Source: JABMRP01 sp964444795 (GTDB lineage Bacteria > Planctomycetota > Planctomycetia > Pirellulales > Thermoguttaceae). From it: a stretch of DNA of 13,092 bases. The position numbers and the translations under genes are program-made. Below are positions 1-7,508 of this stretch, one piece after another. The notes under the pieces were generated by a model that made no database searches, was not told where the DNA came from, and worked only from the letters and a program-made list of their open reading frames with translations. The stretch spans positions 1-13,092 of the forward strand of contig CAYUIQ010000242.1 in the NCBI GenBank assembly GCA_964444795.1, given 5' to 3'. Positions within the stretch are counted from its first letter, which is position 1; every line of letters begins with the position of its first letter.

Positions 1-129
1 ACTGGTTTCATGCGGCAAATAGCGGCACTGGTTTTGACAGCGGTGGCTGGGGCTGCTACATTTGCCGTCATCGAAGGCGACGACAGTCGGCCGTCGCTTC
101 GCCAAGTATCGAAAAGGAGCGATTCGTAA
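1..129 (+). CDS. Small or 5'-truncated reading frame, hydrophobic N-terminal part
   Basis: The frame is open from base 1 and ends in TAA at 127-129. If it starts at the ATG at 10 it encodes 39 residues beginning MRQIAALVLTAVAGAATFAV, which looks like a signal peptide or one membrane segment, followed by a short polar tail ending SKRSDS. Only nine bases precede that ATG and no Shine-Dalgarno sequence is seen there, so the stretch may equally be the C-terminus of a gene that begins outside the window. The stop codon overlaps the next start as TAATG, and the ribosome site AAGGAG (114-119) of the next gene lies inside this frame. That arrangement suggests translational coupling. I do not recognise the protein. 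No function is assigned. Confidence 0.4.
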   Translation, partial: TGFMRQIAALVLTAVAGAATFAVIEGDDSRPSLRQVSKRSDS

Positions 130-2570
130 TGAGAAGTACCCCCACCTTCGTGGTGTTCTTGTCCATTCTCCTCTCGTCGGTCGGCACGGTCGCCGTCGTG
201 CCTTGCGATGCCGCCGAGGTGGTCGAGGCGGCCACCAGGGAGGAAATCGTCAAGGACTGGATGCTGCAGGATCACGGCCCGGACGTCGGTCCCTGCTTTA
301 CCCGCGGCGAAAACGCCGACATTGAGGTGAAGATGCTGGAAAGGGTGCTCGCCGAGCTTGGCGGTTCCGCCCATTCGCTGCGGGCGAAGATGGAAGGGCT
401 GGTGAAGTCGAAGAAGCCGGGAAACGATCCGGCCTGGAAGGCGCTTTACGTCGCCGCGTGTGAAGAGCGACGCCACCAACGTCTGGCATCGCTGCACAAG
501 GCCACGAAGCGGATCGTCTTCACCAAGCACTACAATCTGGGCGGTTCGCATTACGCCTACACGGAAGGCCTCTCCGACGCGCAAGCCGAGCGCCATTTCA
601 AGCCCGGCACGGCTTTGTGCGTGCTCGAAATGGCCGACGACTACGGCGAGGTCCGCACCCTAATCCGCGACGAAAAGGGCGTGATCCGCGATCCCGACGT
701 CTCGTTCGACGCCCGGCGAATCCTCTTCAGTTGGAAGAAGTCGGATCGCGAGGACGACTACCATCTGTACGAGATGGACGTGGCCAGCGAAGAGGTCCGC
801 CAACTGACCGACGATCTGGGGCACGCCGATTACGAGGGCATTTACCTGCCCAACGACGATATCCTCTTCAACTCCACACGCTGCGTACAAATCGTCGATT
901 GCTGGTGGACGGAGGTGAGTAACCTCTACACGTGCGACAAGGACGGGAAGTATATGCGCCGACTCAGCTTCGACCAGGTGCATACCAATTATCCGCAGTT
1001 GCTCAACGACGGCCGCGTGATCTACACGCGTTGGGACTACAACGATCGGGGCCAGTTGTATCCGCAACCGCTGTTCGTGATGAATCCCGACGGTACGAAT
1101 CAGGCCGAGTACTACGGGAACAACTCCTGGTTCCCCACGACGATTGCCCATGCTCGAGCCATCCCTGGTTCGAATAACGTGATCGCCATCGCCACGGGCC
1201 ACCATAGCATCCAAACCGGCGCGATCATCCTCTTGGATGTCAAGCATGGCCGGCAGGAGACCACCGGTGTCACGCTCATGGCGCCGCGAGTGGACGACAA
1301 GACGGATCGCCGCTACCGAAAGGTCGACGGCTACACGGGTTTCGACGGCCATTTCTGCTATCCTTACCCGTTGAACGAGAGTGAGTACATCGCTTCCTAC
1401 AGTGCCACGCAGACGGGCCGCGATTCGATGAACGGTTTCGGTCTGTATTATGTCCGCGAAGACGGGGCGCGGGAGTTGCTTGCCCTCGATCCGGCCCTTT
1501 CCTCCCATCAGCCGGTGTTCCTGACACCCCGGGAGCGGCCGCGCGTTCAGGTGACCCGCGTCGACTACACGAAGAAGACGGGGACCTACTACGTGCAGGA
1601 CGTCTATGAAGGTCCCGGGCTGAAGGGCATCGAACGGGGTGTGGTGAAGAAGCTCCGCGTCGTCGGCCTGGAATTCCGCGCCGCGGGGGTCGGAAGCAAC
1701 GGCAACGGCGGTCCGGCGGGAGGCGCATTGGTCAGCACGCCCATCGCGATTCGCAACGGCACCTGGGACGTGAAGACGATCTTGGGCGAAACCCCGGTCC
1801 ATGAAGACGGCTCCGCCCACTTCGAGGTCCCGGCGCGAACGCCCCTCTATTTCCAGTTGATCGACGACGACGGTCACGTGGTGCAGTCGATGCGAAGCTG
1901 GTCGACGCTCCAGCCCGGCGAAAGACTGTCCTGCTTGGGATGCCATGAAGACAAGAACGTCACCGGATCGATCGAATACCGCTCGACGATCGCCATGCGG
2001 TCCAAGGCACAACCGCTTGTGCCGTTTCACGGTCCGCCGCGGGGGTTTAGTTTCATCAAGGAAATCCAGCCCATTCTCGACCGGCACTGCATCAAGTGTC
2101 ACGACGACCGATCGAAGACCGGTCCCACCGGCAACGTGCCGGACGACAAGAAAGCCTTCAGTCTGCTGTCGACCGCCGACAAACCACGCGACGGCCGGTT
2201 CTACAGCGACGCCTACGTACACCTGACACAAAACGGAAAACCCAACCCGACGGTCAACTGGCTCAACGTCCAGTCGATCCCGCCGATGCTCCCGCCCTAC
2301 TTCGCCGGATCGGCCAAGAGCAAGTTGATGGATATCCTCCGCGAAAAACACTACGAGGCGAACCTGTCGCGCGCGGAGCTGGAGAGGATCGCCTGCTGGA
2401 TCGATCTGCTGGTGCCCTACTGCGGCGATTACATGGAAGCCAACGCCTGGGACGATCGCGGGCGGGACAAATACCTTCATTTTCAAGAGAAGCGCGATGA
2501 CATGGAAGCCCTCGAGCGCGAGAACATCCAGGCGCTACTCAAGCGGAAGATGGCCACGAAGAAGCACTGA
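129..2570 (+). CDS. Exported beta-propeller / c-type cytochrome protein related to hydrazine synthase alpha subunit
   Basis: This is an 813-residue protein. The start is supported by AAGGAG at 114-119, nine bases upstream. Residues 1-29 form a signal peptide ending near CDAAEV. Residues about 188-430 carry repeated PD40/TolB-like blades (DPDVSFDARRILFSW at 188-202, NLYTCDKDGKYMRRLS from 265, then an LFVMNPDGT strand). Residues about 500-600 resemble the middle domain of hydrazine synthase alpha (HZS_alpha), running into CLGCH (C602, C605, H606). A second haem site, CIKCH (C654, C657, H658), sits in a C-terminal cytochrome-c-like segment (IQPILDRHCIKCHDD). Covalent haem at both sites in the periplasm is inferred. 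Such relatives are known from non-anammox planctomycetes with no established reaction, and nothing here shows hydrazine synthesis: the other hydrazine synthase subunits are absent. The gene converges on the Gfo/Idh gene with a 14-bp gap. Family assignment is from recalled similarity. Confidence 0.85.
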   Translation: MRSTPTFVVFLSILLSSVGTVAVVPCDAAEVVEAATREEIVKDWMLQDHGPDVGPCFTRGENADIEVKMLERVLAELGGSAHSLRAKMEGLVKSKKPGNDPAWKALYVAACEERRHQRLASLHKATKRIVFTKHYNLGGSHYAYTEGLSDAQAERHFKPGTALCVLEMADDYGEVRTLIRDEKGVIRDPDVSFDARRILFSWKKSDREDDYHLYEMDVASEEVRQLTDDLGHADYEGIYLPNDDILFNSTRCVQIVDCWWTEVSNLYTCDKDGKYMRRLSFDQVHTNYPQLLNDGRVIYTRWDYNDRGQLYPQPLFVMNPDGTNQAEYYGNNSWFPTTIAHARAIPGSNNVIAIATGHHSIQTGAIILLDVKHGRQETTGVTLMAPRVDDKTDRRYRKVDGYTGFDGHFCYPYPLNESEYIASYSATQTGRDSMNGFGLYYVREDGARELLALDPALSSHQPVFLTPRERPRVQVTRVDYTKKTGTYYVQDVYEGPGLKGIERGVVKKLRVVGLEFRAAGVGSNGNGGPAGGALVSTPIAIRNGTWDVKTILGETPVHEDGSAHFEVPARTPLYFQLIDDDGHVVQSMRSWSTLQPGERLSCLGCHEDKNVTGSIEYRSTIAMRSKAQPLVPFHGPPRGFSFIKEIQPILDRHCIKCHDDRSKTGPTGNVPDDKKAFSLLSTADKPRDGRFYSDAYVHLTQNGKPNPTVNWLNVQSIPPMLPPYFAGSAKSKLMDILREKHYEANLSRAELERIACWIDLLVPYCGDYMEANAWDDRGRDKYLHFQEKRDDMEALERENIQALLKRKMATKKH

Positions 2571-2584
2571 ACCCGCCGCCGCGT

Positions 2585-3952
2585 CTACAGCAGTGACCAG
2601 CCGTCGCGGTACGGGCAGCGAATCAGCGGGTCGGCCTCCGGGGCGTTGGTGGCCCGCATCTGCTGGTGATCCCACACGAGTTTCTTGCCGACACGATAGG
2701 CGACGTTGCCCAGGTGGTTTGCTTCGGTGAGCCAGCCGGAATACACGAAGTTGGCGCTGCACGTGGCGCCCGTCTTACACGCCTGGAGCCATTCGGCGTG
2801 ATGGCCCTTGACGCGAGGAATGAAGGGGTCGGGCCGCTTGAAGTCGGCGAATTGGGCTTCCGGCAACAGCACGTGTTTGCCATAGTCGGATAGCAGCATG
2901 CCCTTTTCACCGATGAACAAGTGGCCGTTGCCCCACTTGGGGATGCCGCCTTGCTTCCAGATCTCGGGCTTGTTCTCGCCCTGATACCAGGTCAGTTGCA
3001 CCGGCGGCATGTCGCCGCGCGGTCCGAACTCGTAAGTGGCCTGCATTGATGCCGGGGCAATTTCCGGGTGCGGCGGCGGGCCGCTCCCTTCAATCGTCAG
3101 CGGGACCTCCAACTTCAGCGCCCAGAAAGGCAAATCGTTGAAGTGACTGCCCAGGTCGCTCATCGTTCCGTTGCCGAAATCCCACCACCGATACCACTTG
3201 GGCCCCGGAAAATAGACCTGGTTGTACGGACGATACGGCGCCGGTCCAATCCACAGGTCCCAGTTCAAGTGCGGCGGTATCGGCATCTCCTCCTTCGGGC
3301 GCTCGGTGACCTGTACGATGTCGCGGTGGCGCTTGGCTGCCTCCGCCGATTGCCAGCCCCACGCCCGCGAGACCCACACATGGGCCTCCTTGACCGCGCC
3401 GATAGCGCCGGTCTGGATCAACTCGACGACCTGCCGATAGTTCTCACCGGAATGGATCTGAATGCCCATCTGCGTGGCGACGTTGGCCTCGACCGCCGCC
3501 AGCCGGATTTGTCGCGCCTCCCACACATCGTGCGTCAGCGGCTTCTCGCAATAGACGTGCTTCTTGTGCTTCAGCGCCAACATCGTGGCCATGGCGTGCG
3601 TATGCTCGCACGTGGCCACCGTCACGGCGTCGAATTCCTTGTGGTGATCGAACACCTTGCGGAAGTCGGCGAACTTGCGGGCTTTGGGAAACCGGCTGGC
3701 CGCTCTGTTGAGATTCGACTCGTTGACGTCGCACAGCGCGACGATGTTCTCCGACGCCGCCGCAGCGCCCAGACTGGCCCCACCTCGACCGCCCGTGGCA
3801 ATGACCGCCACGTTCAGCTTGTCGTTCAGGTTCTGGCCGCGCACCAAGGCAGGAACGCCGAGTACGCCCGCGGCAGCCACCGTCGCCGTTTTGGTGAACT
3901 GTCGCCGGTTCATTCGAGACGTGTCGCGGCGGCGTGGGGAAGTCGTAGTCAT
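2585..3952 (-). CDS. Tat-exported Gfo/Idh/MocA family oxidoreductase
   Basis: This is a 455-residue NAD(P)-dependent oxidoreductase of the Gfo/Idh/MocA family, whose members oxidise or reduce sugars, inositols and related polyols. The N-terminus has a twin-arginine signal (NRRQFTK near residues 15-21, then a hydrophobic stretch to LVRG), so the folded, cofactor-loaded protein is probably exported. The Rossmann glycine motif ATGGRGG lies near residues 52-58. The family's catalytic EKP is in CEKPLTHDVWEAR at 136-138, and the GTMSDLGSHFNDLPFWAL block with its conserved Asp/His residues is at about 262-279. The reading frame extends upstream to 4012, but that start lacks a ribosome site and lies at or upstream of the predicted transcript start. 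The ATG at 3952 has GGAG eight bases away. A third ATG at 3913, just before the RRQF motif, has no such site. Substrate unknown; planctomycetes carry very many paralogues. Confidence 0.92.
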   Translation of the reverse strand: MTTTSPRRRDTSRMNRRQFTKTATVAAAGVLGVPALVRGQNLNDKLNVAVIATGGRGGASLGAAAASENIVALCDVNESNLNRAASRFPKARKFADFRKVFDHHKEFDAVTVATCEHTHAMATMLALKHKKHVYCEKPLTHDVWEARQIRLAAVEANVATQMGIQIHSGENYRQVVELIQTGAIGAVKEAHVWVSRAWGWQSAEAAKRHRDIVQVTERPKEEMPIPPHLNWDLWIGPAPYRPYNQVYFPGPKWYRWWDFGNGTMSDLGSHFNDLPFWALKLEVPLTIEGSGPPPHPEIAPASMQATYEFGPRGDMPPVQLTWYQGENKPEIWKQGGIPKWGNGHLFIGEKGMLLSDYGKHVLLPEAQFADFKRPDPFIPRVKGHHAEWLQACKTGATCSANFVYSGWLTEANHLGNVAYRVGKKLVWDHQQMRATNAPEADPLIRCPYRDGWSLL

Positions 3953-3960
3953 GGCCGTTG

Positions 3961-3964
3961 CTCC
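3961..3964 (-). promoter_or_regulatory. Ribosome binding site that fixes the Gfo/Idh start
   Basis: On the minus strand the sequence reads TTGGAG, then eight bases, then ATG at 3952. Neither alternative ATG (4012 or 3913) has a comparable site, so 3952 is preferred. Confidence 0.65.
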
Positions 3965-4012
3965 AAGGGTTTTCGTCGGCGAGCCTGAAACGGTTCCAGG
4001 CTTGGAACCCAT

Positions 4013-4043
4013 ACTATCTTGACAGCGTCTCCCCCCGTGTCAA
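4013..4043 (-). promoter_or_regulatory. Promoter candidate for the Gfo/Idh gene
   Basis: On the minus strand a perfect TTGACA (4043-4038) is followed after 19 bases by GATAGT (4018-4013). The -35 box is ideal. The spacing is long and the -10 box matches TATAAT imperfectly. Transcription would start near 4006, which leaves a leader of about 50 bases before the ATG at 3952 and excludes the longest frame start at 4012. Confidence 0.45.
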
Positions 4044-4071
4044 GCGCGGGGTGGATTTCTCGGCATTGTTT

Positions 4072-4091
4072 TGGCGAGCCACGACTCGCCA
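4072..4091. repeat. Inverted repeat, 7-bp arms, in the divergent control region
   Basis: TGGCGAG (4072-4078) and CTCGCCA (4085-4091) are perfect inverted copies separated by six bases. The repeat lies just upstream of the minus-strand promoter candidate and has no T-run. It could be an operator, or chance in GC-rich DNA. Confidence 0.35.
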
Positions 4092-4160
4092 TCCCCGAGC
4101 CAAATGGCCTCGAATCATTTGACTTCCATAGGCGAAATGGAGGGGAAACAGGTCAACATC

Positions 4161-4189
4161 TTGGCAAACGGGGGCCTGTCGGGTAGGTT
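4161..4189 (+). promoter_or_regulatory. Promoter candidate for the Cys/His secreted protein gene
   Basis: TTGGCA (4161-4166), a 17-base spacer and TAGGTT (4184-4189) form a weak sigma-70-like pair. A transcript would begin near 4196, downstream of the farthest possible ATG at 4192, which agrees with translation starting at 4312. The -10 match is poor. Confidence 0.3.
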
Positions 4190-4216
4190 CAGTGGCTGGA
4201 TGGGGATTGAAATCGC

Positions 4217-4232
4217 TATCGGCAAGCCGATA
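4217..4232. repeat. Operator-like dyad TATCGGC-AA-GCCGATA
   Basis: Two perfect 7-base inverted arms are separated by two bases. The dyad lies between the promoter candidate at 4161-4189 and the ribosome site at 4295, in what would be the untranslated leader. The short centre fits a dimeric regulator's site better than an RNA hairpin, which would need a larger loop. No regulator gene is seen nearby. Confidence 0.4.
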
Positions 4233-4294
4233 TTTCGCGCCGGTCGGGCGATTACACGGTTTCGTGATTAGGAAGCGGGATGACAAACTCCAAC

Positions 4295-4299
4295 GGAGG
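4295..4299 (+). promoter_or_regulatory. Ribosome binding site that sets the start at 4312
   Basis: GGAGG lies 12 bases before the ATG at 4312. The frame could start at 4192, but the extra 40 residues are not signal-like and lack a ribosome site. Starting at 4312 puts a signal peptide at the N-terminus. Confidence 0.6.
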
Positions 4300-4311
4300 T
4301 TCTACCTGTCG

Positions 4312-6324
4312 ATGAAAGACAAGCACACGTTTCCATACGGCGCGGTTGTATGGATAGGCATGGCGATGTATGGCTCGCTGGCATCTGTCAGCGCCGCGGA
4401 CACTCAAGCGGTCCCTCCCCAACAGGCTGAATCCGCGAAGGACAGGCTGCTGAGTATCTGTGCGACCGAGGAGTATGCACTCACGCCGAAACTGCGCAAG
4501 GCTTTTCTTGCCTATGCCAAGGAGCATGCGCTTGCCGGCCTAAAGGCTGATGGAAAGTCCCTCCCGAAGGATTTCCTGGCGTGGATCGATTCGGACCCGG
4601 AGGTGGAAGCCAGCGTCTATGGCGCTCACGACAAACCGGGGGACGTGTTGTTGTGGTTGTACTCGCTGCGTCTGGACCTCGGAAAGGCCAAATTCGAGGA
4701 GTATCGTCAGTTGGCATTGGCGGCGGCCATCGTAAGCGCCAAAGAGGAAATGGAAGCCGACATCACGCCGCGAGAACCGTTGAAACTGGTCATCCCTGGC
4801 GATCCGCGCAAACCGGTCGACACGAAGGATCCCGACCGTGAACTCGACACCAACGACCACATTGTCAACTTCCTCAACGAGAACACCATCGAAGAGGAGG
4901 TCGTGGTCGGCCACAAGGAGGTGCTCCCTGAGCTGAAGTACGACGAGCGCGGCATCGCCATCCCGACCCCCAAGGGTGCGAAGCCCAAGAAGGTCCCGAT
5001 TACCGAGACACGCACACGCACGCTTTACGCCGCCGATGTATTGGCCAGCGAAGAGCTTCAACAGAAGTTCAACGCCTACATGAAGGCCAAGGGGCAGGAT
5101 GTCCAGATCGATTGTGGCGAGAGGATCATCCACTGGAAGAGCCGGGACATGGTCCGTGGCCAGCAGTACCGGAAGATCAACGAAGCCTACCTGATGTTCC
5201 GCGGGGCCTATGAGGCCAAGGGGTTGTTGCCGGCGGCGCGCGACCCGTTCCCGTCGCCGGCGGCGCGATGTGCGTATCTTATCCGCAACCACCAGTACGA
5301 GTTTCCACCAGAACTCCGGGCCGAGCGCAAGTGGCCGCGTTTTCCTCTAACCGCGCCTTGGCCGATCCTGACCATGCTCGCGGCGAATAACCAGCCCTTG
5401 CGCGAGCGCGAGGAGCGGTGGGTGGCATTCCGCGACAAGGGGGAGTTTCGAACGTACGGTGAATACATCGGCGGCGTGGCCCAGCAGCATGCCATGCAGT
5501 CGGCGCGACGCCTGAAGCCGCACCCGTTCACCTACGCCACCATCCAGATGATGCTCAAGGACGGCGGCGTGTGCGGGACGATGGGCGCTATTTCATCTCG
5601 CTCCCACAACACGCTGGGCATTCCGGCCTCCCAGGCCACCCAGCCGGGCCATTGCGCCATGGTCGCCTACCGGTACGATCCCGAGAGCAATACGTATCGT
5701 TGCAAGGGCGGACAATACGCTACCGGCGGCGACGACAAAACGGGACCGTTCACCCCCTGGCCATTCGAAGACGTGTTCAAGCGGATTGGCCGGAAGGGCG
5801 GCTATGAGGTCTCGTTTCATCAACGCAAGCCCATGGTATACCACCAGAGCGTCGCCTGGGCGGTGAACCACGGCGTGCGGTCTTACCTGGATTCCACGAT
5901 GGCCTATGCCGTCTTCCGCCTGCTTCCGGAGGACCAGCGCCGGACTCGCGGGGTGAAACTCCTGGAAAGCGGCCTCGCCCTGAACCCCTACAACTTCCTC
6001 CTTGTCGACGCGGCCCAGAATACCGCGGCCACACCGCAAGAGCAGATGCGATTCTGGAAGAGTTTCCAGCGGGCGCTGACGTCTTCCGGCGGCAAGCCGG
6101 GTTGTCCAACCGAGGGGCTCTACAATACGACCGTGAAGAACAAGATGTTCGCCCGGATAGCCAAGCTGCCCGTACCGGAAGACAGAAGAGCCGTTGGTGA
6201 GGTTCTGGCGTTCTTGGAGGAAGAGAAATGCGACATTCCCGCGGCGCTGGCGGCCTACCGCCTCGCGCTGGATGGGCTCTCCGGCCAGAAGACGGCGCCG
6301 GCGAAGAAACGTTCAAGCCGGTAG
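4312..6324 (+). CDS. Exported protein with a transglutaminase/papain-like Cys-His pair, function unknown
   Basis: This is a 670-residue protein. Residues 1-29 form a signal peptide (a hydrophobic core after MKDKH, ending SVSAAD). The middle is long and mostly hydrophilic, with a charged stretch around 190-240. The most telling part is GGVCGTMGAI, with Cys421 at the start of a predicted helix, followed 26 residues later by PGHCAMVAY with His447. This order and the sequence around it are like the Cys and His of transglutaminase-like cysteine-nucleophile folds; a third catalytic acid cannot be placed by eye, although Asp and Asn residues follow in YRYDPESNTY. The C-terminal third (about 520-660) is helical, may contain TPR-like hairpins, and ends in a basic tail (KKRSSR). 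The gene stands alone and converges on the methyltransferase gene with a 22-bp gap. Peptidase, amidase or cross-linking activity are all possible. The coding frame is firm; the fold assignment is tentative. Confidence 0.75.
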   Translation: MKDKHTFPYGAVVWIGMAMYGSLASVSAADTQAVPPQQAESAKDRLLSICATEEYALTPKLRKAFLAYAKEHALAGLKADGKSLPKDFLAWIDSDPEVEASVYGAHDKPGDVLLWLYSLRLDLGKAKFEEYRQLALAAAIVSAKEEMEADITPREPLKLVIPGDPRKPVDTKDPDRELDTNDHIVNFLNENTIEEEVVVGHKEVLPELKYDERGIAIPTPKGAKPKKVPITETRTRTLYAADVLASEELQQKFNAYMKAKGQDVQIDCGERIIHWKSRDMVRGQQYRKINEAYLMFRGAYEAKGLLPAARDPFPSPAARCAYLIRNHQYEFPPELRAERKWPRFPLTAPWPILTMLAANNQPLREREERWVAFRDKGEFRTYGEYIGGVAQQHAMQSARRLKPHPFTYATIQMMLKDGGVCGTMGAISSRSHNTLGIPASQATQPGHCAMVAYRYDPESNTYRCKGGQYATGGDDKTGPFTPWPFEDVFKRIGRKGGYEVSFHQRKPMVYHQSVAWAVNHGVRSYLDSTMAYAVFRLLPEDQRRTRGVKLLESGLALNPYNFLLVDAAQNTAATPQEQMRFWKSFQRALTSSGGKPGCPTEGLYNTTVKNKMFARIAKLPVPEDRRAVGEVLAFLEEEKCDIPAALAAYRLALDGLSGQKTAPAKKRSSR

Positions 6325-6346
6325 GGGAGGGTGCCACCTTCTTACC

Positions 6347-7090
6347 TCAAGCTCGTCTGCGGTGCGCGTTTGGCTGAACGTCGACCCCGACGTGATGATC
6401 GGACGCGCCGGCGTCGGCCGATTGGGCAATCATGAGGAAGTTGGGGGAGTAGGACTGCCGCAGCCGTGCCGGCCAATTCTTCCAGTTCCCGTGTTTACGC
6501 TTGGAACGGATCCAGTGCATTCGGCAGACCCGGTAACCGGTCATTTCAAGCAGGTGCCCCAGAGTCCGCGGATCGAACCACATCGTGTGTTCTTCGTGTA
6601 CCCGGATGTCGTCATACTTGAAAATCTTCAGAAACTGGTTTGCGCAGAACGGATTACAGGTCGTCAGCACTAGATTCCCGGTTGGCTTCAAGTGCTTGCG
6701 AATGGTCTCCAGTGCCCGGCCGGGATTGGGCAGGTGTTCGATGATTTCGGCGGCGACAATGGTATCGAACTCGCGCTGGAGGTTCATCGTCTCCACATCG
6801 TCGCATAGCACACTGTATCCACGCGCCCGAAGCATGGCGATCCCCTCGGCGTCGATGTCCACGCCGACGACTTCCGAGCTGAGCTGCCGGATACGCTCAT
6901 GCAGGCTGGATGCGAAGCGGCCGATGACGTCGGCTACTGGTTCCAGTGCGCGCCGGGAGTCGACCATTCCCAGATCGAGCACGCTACGGCCGGTGACGAA
7001 TTCGCCGATGACCGACGTGCGGTCCGCGATACCCGACGCTTCCGCCAGCCAGTCTGGTTTGTGCGGCCGACGGCGACCGGTCGAGGCCAT
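6347..7090 (-). CDS. Class I SAM-dependent methyltransferase
   Basis: This is a 247-residue cytoplasmic protein with no signal peptide. The Rossmann-type methyltransferase elements are in order: motif I VLDLGMVDSR (37-46), the acidic end of strand 2 VVGVDID (74-80), the DDVE region (97-100), motif IV-like FDTIVAAEIIEHLPNPG (108-124), and HLKPTGNLVLTTCNPF (133-148). The HERIRQ segment before VVGVDID and the EHTMWFDPRTLGHLLEMTGY block resemble a subgroup often found in polysaccharide and glycan loci, which suggests a sugar or lipid acceptor, but no glycosyltransferase lies in the window. Motif I has Val-Asp-Ser where the usual glycine-rich turn would be. AGGGG is eight bases before the ATG. The last 25 residues are polar with a basic end (HRRRA) and are probably disordered. 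Acceptor unknown. Confidence 0.88.
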   Translation of the reverse strand: MASTGRRRPHKPDWLAEASGIADRTSVIGEFVTGRSVLDLGMVDSRRALEPVADVIGRFASSLHERIRQLSSEVVGVDIDAEGIAMLRARGYSVLCDDVETMNLQREFDTIVAAEIIEHLPNPGRALETIRKHLKPTGNLVLTTCNPFCANQFLKIFKYDDIRVHEEHTMWFDPRTLGHLLEMTGYRVCRMHWIRSKRKHGNWKNWPARLRQSYSPNFLMIAQSADAGASDHHVGVDVQPNAHRRRA

Positions 7091-7508
7091 TTCTCATACC
7101 CCTATGCGAGACAACGGATGATGGAGCGGATAACGATACCCTCCCTCCCTCTTCTAGCTATCGGCCGCATTACGCCGCCCGCATAACCGAAACATCCGGC
7201 ACACTTGGCCTATTCGACAAACTCGATGCCCTCCTGGAGAATCGGTTTTGACCGGCCCATCCTGGTCTGGCGCGGGGGCCCAGCGGGACAATTCCGAGGG
7301 GACAGATCCAATCCCGTTCGACACCAGACTTGTGTCGACGAAGCAGGGTAAGATGCGCGGAATAGCTGGACTTGCGATCTCCGCCAAGATCGCACAGATT
7401 CAGGCGCATGGCCGGAAAGAAGCGTAAAGACGTTCGTGACGAGAACACCACGGGCCTGCGGATCGTTACCGATCTGATTGGCGTGCCGGCCGAGGTGATC
7501 GCGGAGAT
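7091..7508. other. Intergenic region, about 420 bp, with a perfect hairpin
   Basis: This stretch lies between the start of the methyltransferase gene and the end of the thioredoxin gene. I see no convincing gene. Short in-frame runs look protein-like (TLGLFDKLDALLENRF before a stop at about 7250; an ATG at 7408 beginning MAGKKRKDVRDENTTG and running antisense into the thioredoxin gene's tail). They have no good ribosome site and could be remnants of a decayed gene. No clear promoter was found for the methyltransferase. Confidence 0.4.
7373..7394. repeat. Perfect 8-bp hairpin
   Basis: TGCGATCT (7373-7380) and AGATCGCA (7387-7394) are exact inverted copies around the six-base loop CCGCCA. There is no T-run on either side, so a classic intrinsic terminator is not supported. 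It lies about 115 bases beyond the stop of the minus-strand thioredoxin gene and could end or stabilise that transcript, or serve as a protein site. Confidence 0.5.

Noticed and set aside
660..2486. A 608-codon open frame on the minus strand
   Set aside because: It lies fully antisense to the haem-protein gene, has low-complexity Arg/Val-rich composition typical of GC-rich shadows, and shows no domain or ribosome site.
3068..3988. A 306-codon plus-strand frame
   Set aside because: It is a shadow antisense to the Gfo/Idh gene, with no recognisable motif.
6325..6346. Terminator between the two convergent genes
   Set aside because: Only a tiny symmetric GGTGCCACC is present, with no usable loop and no T-run.
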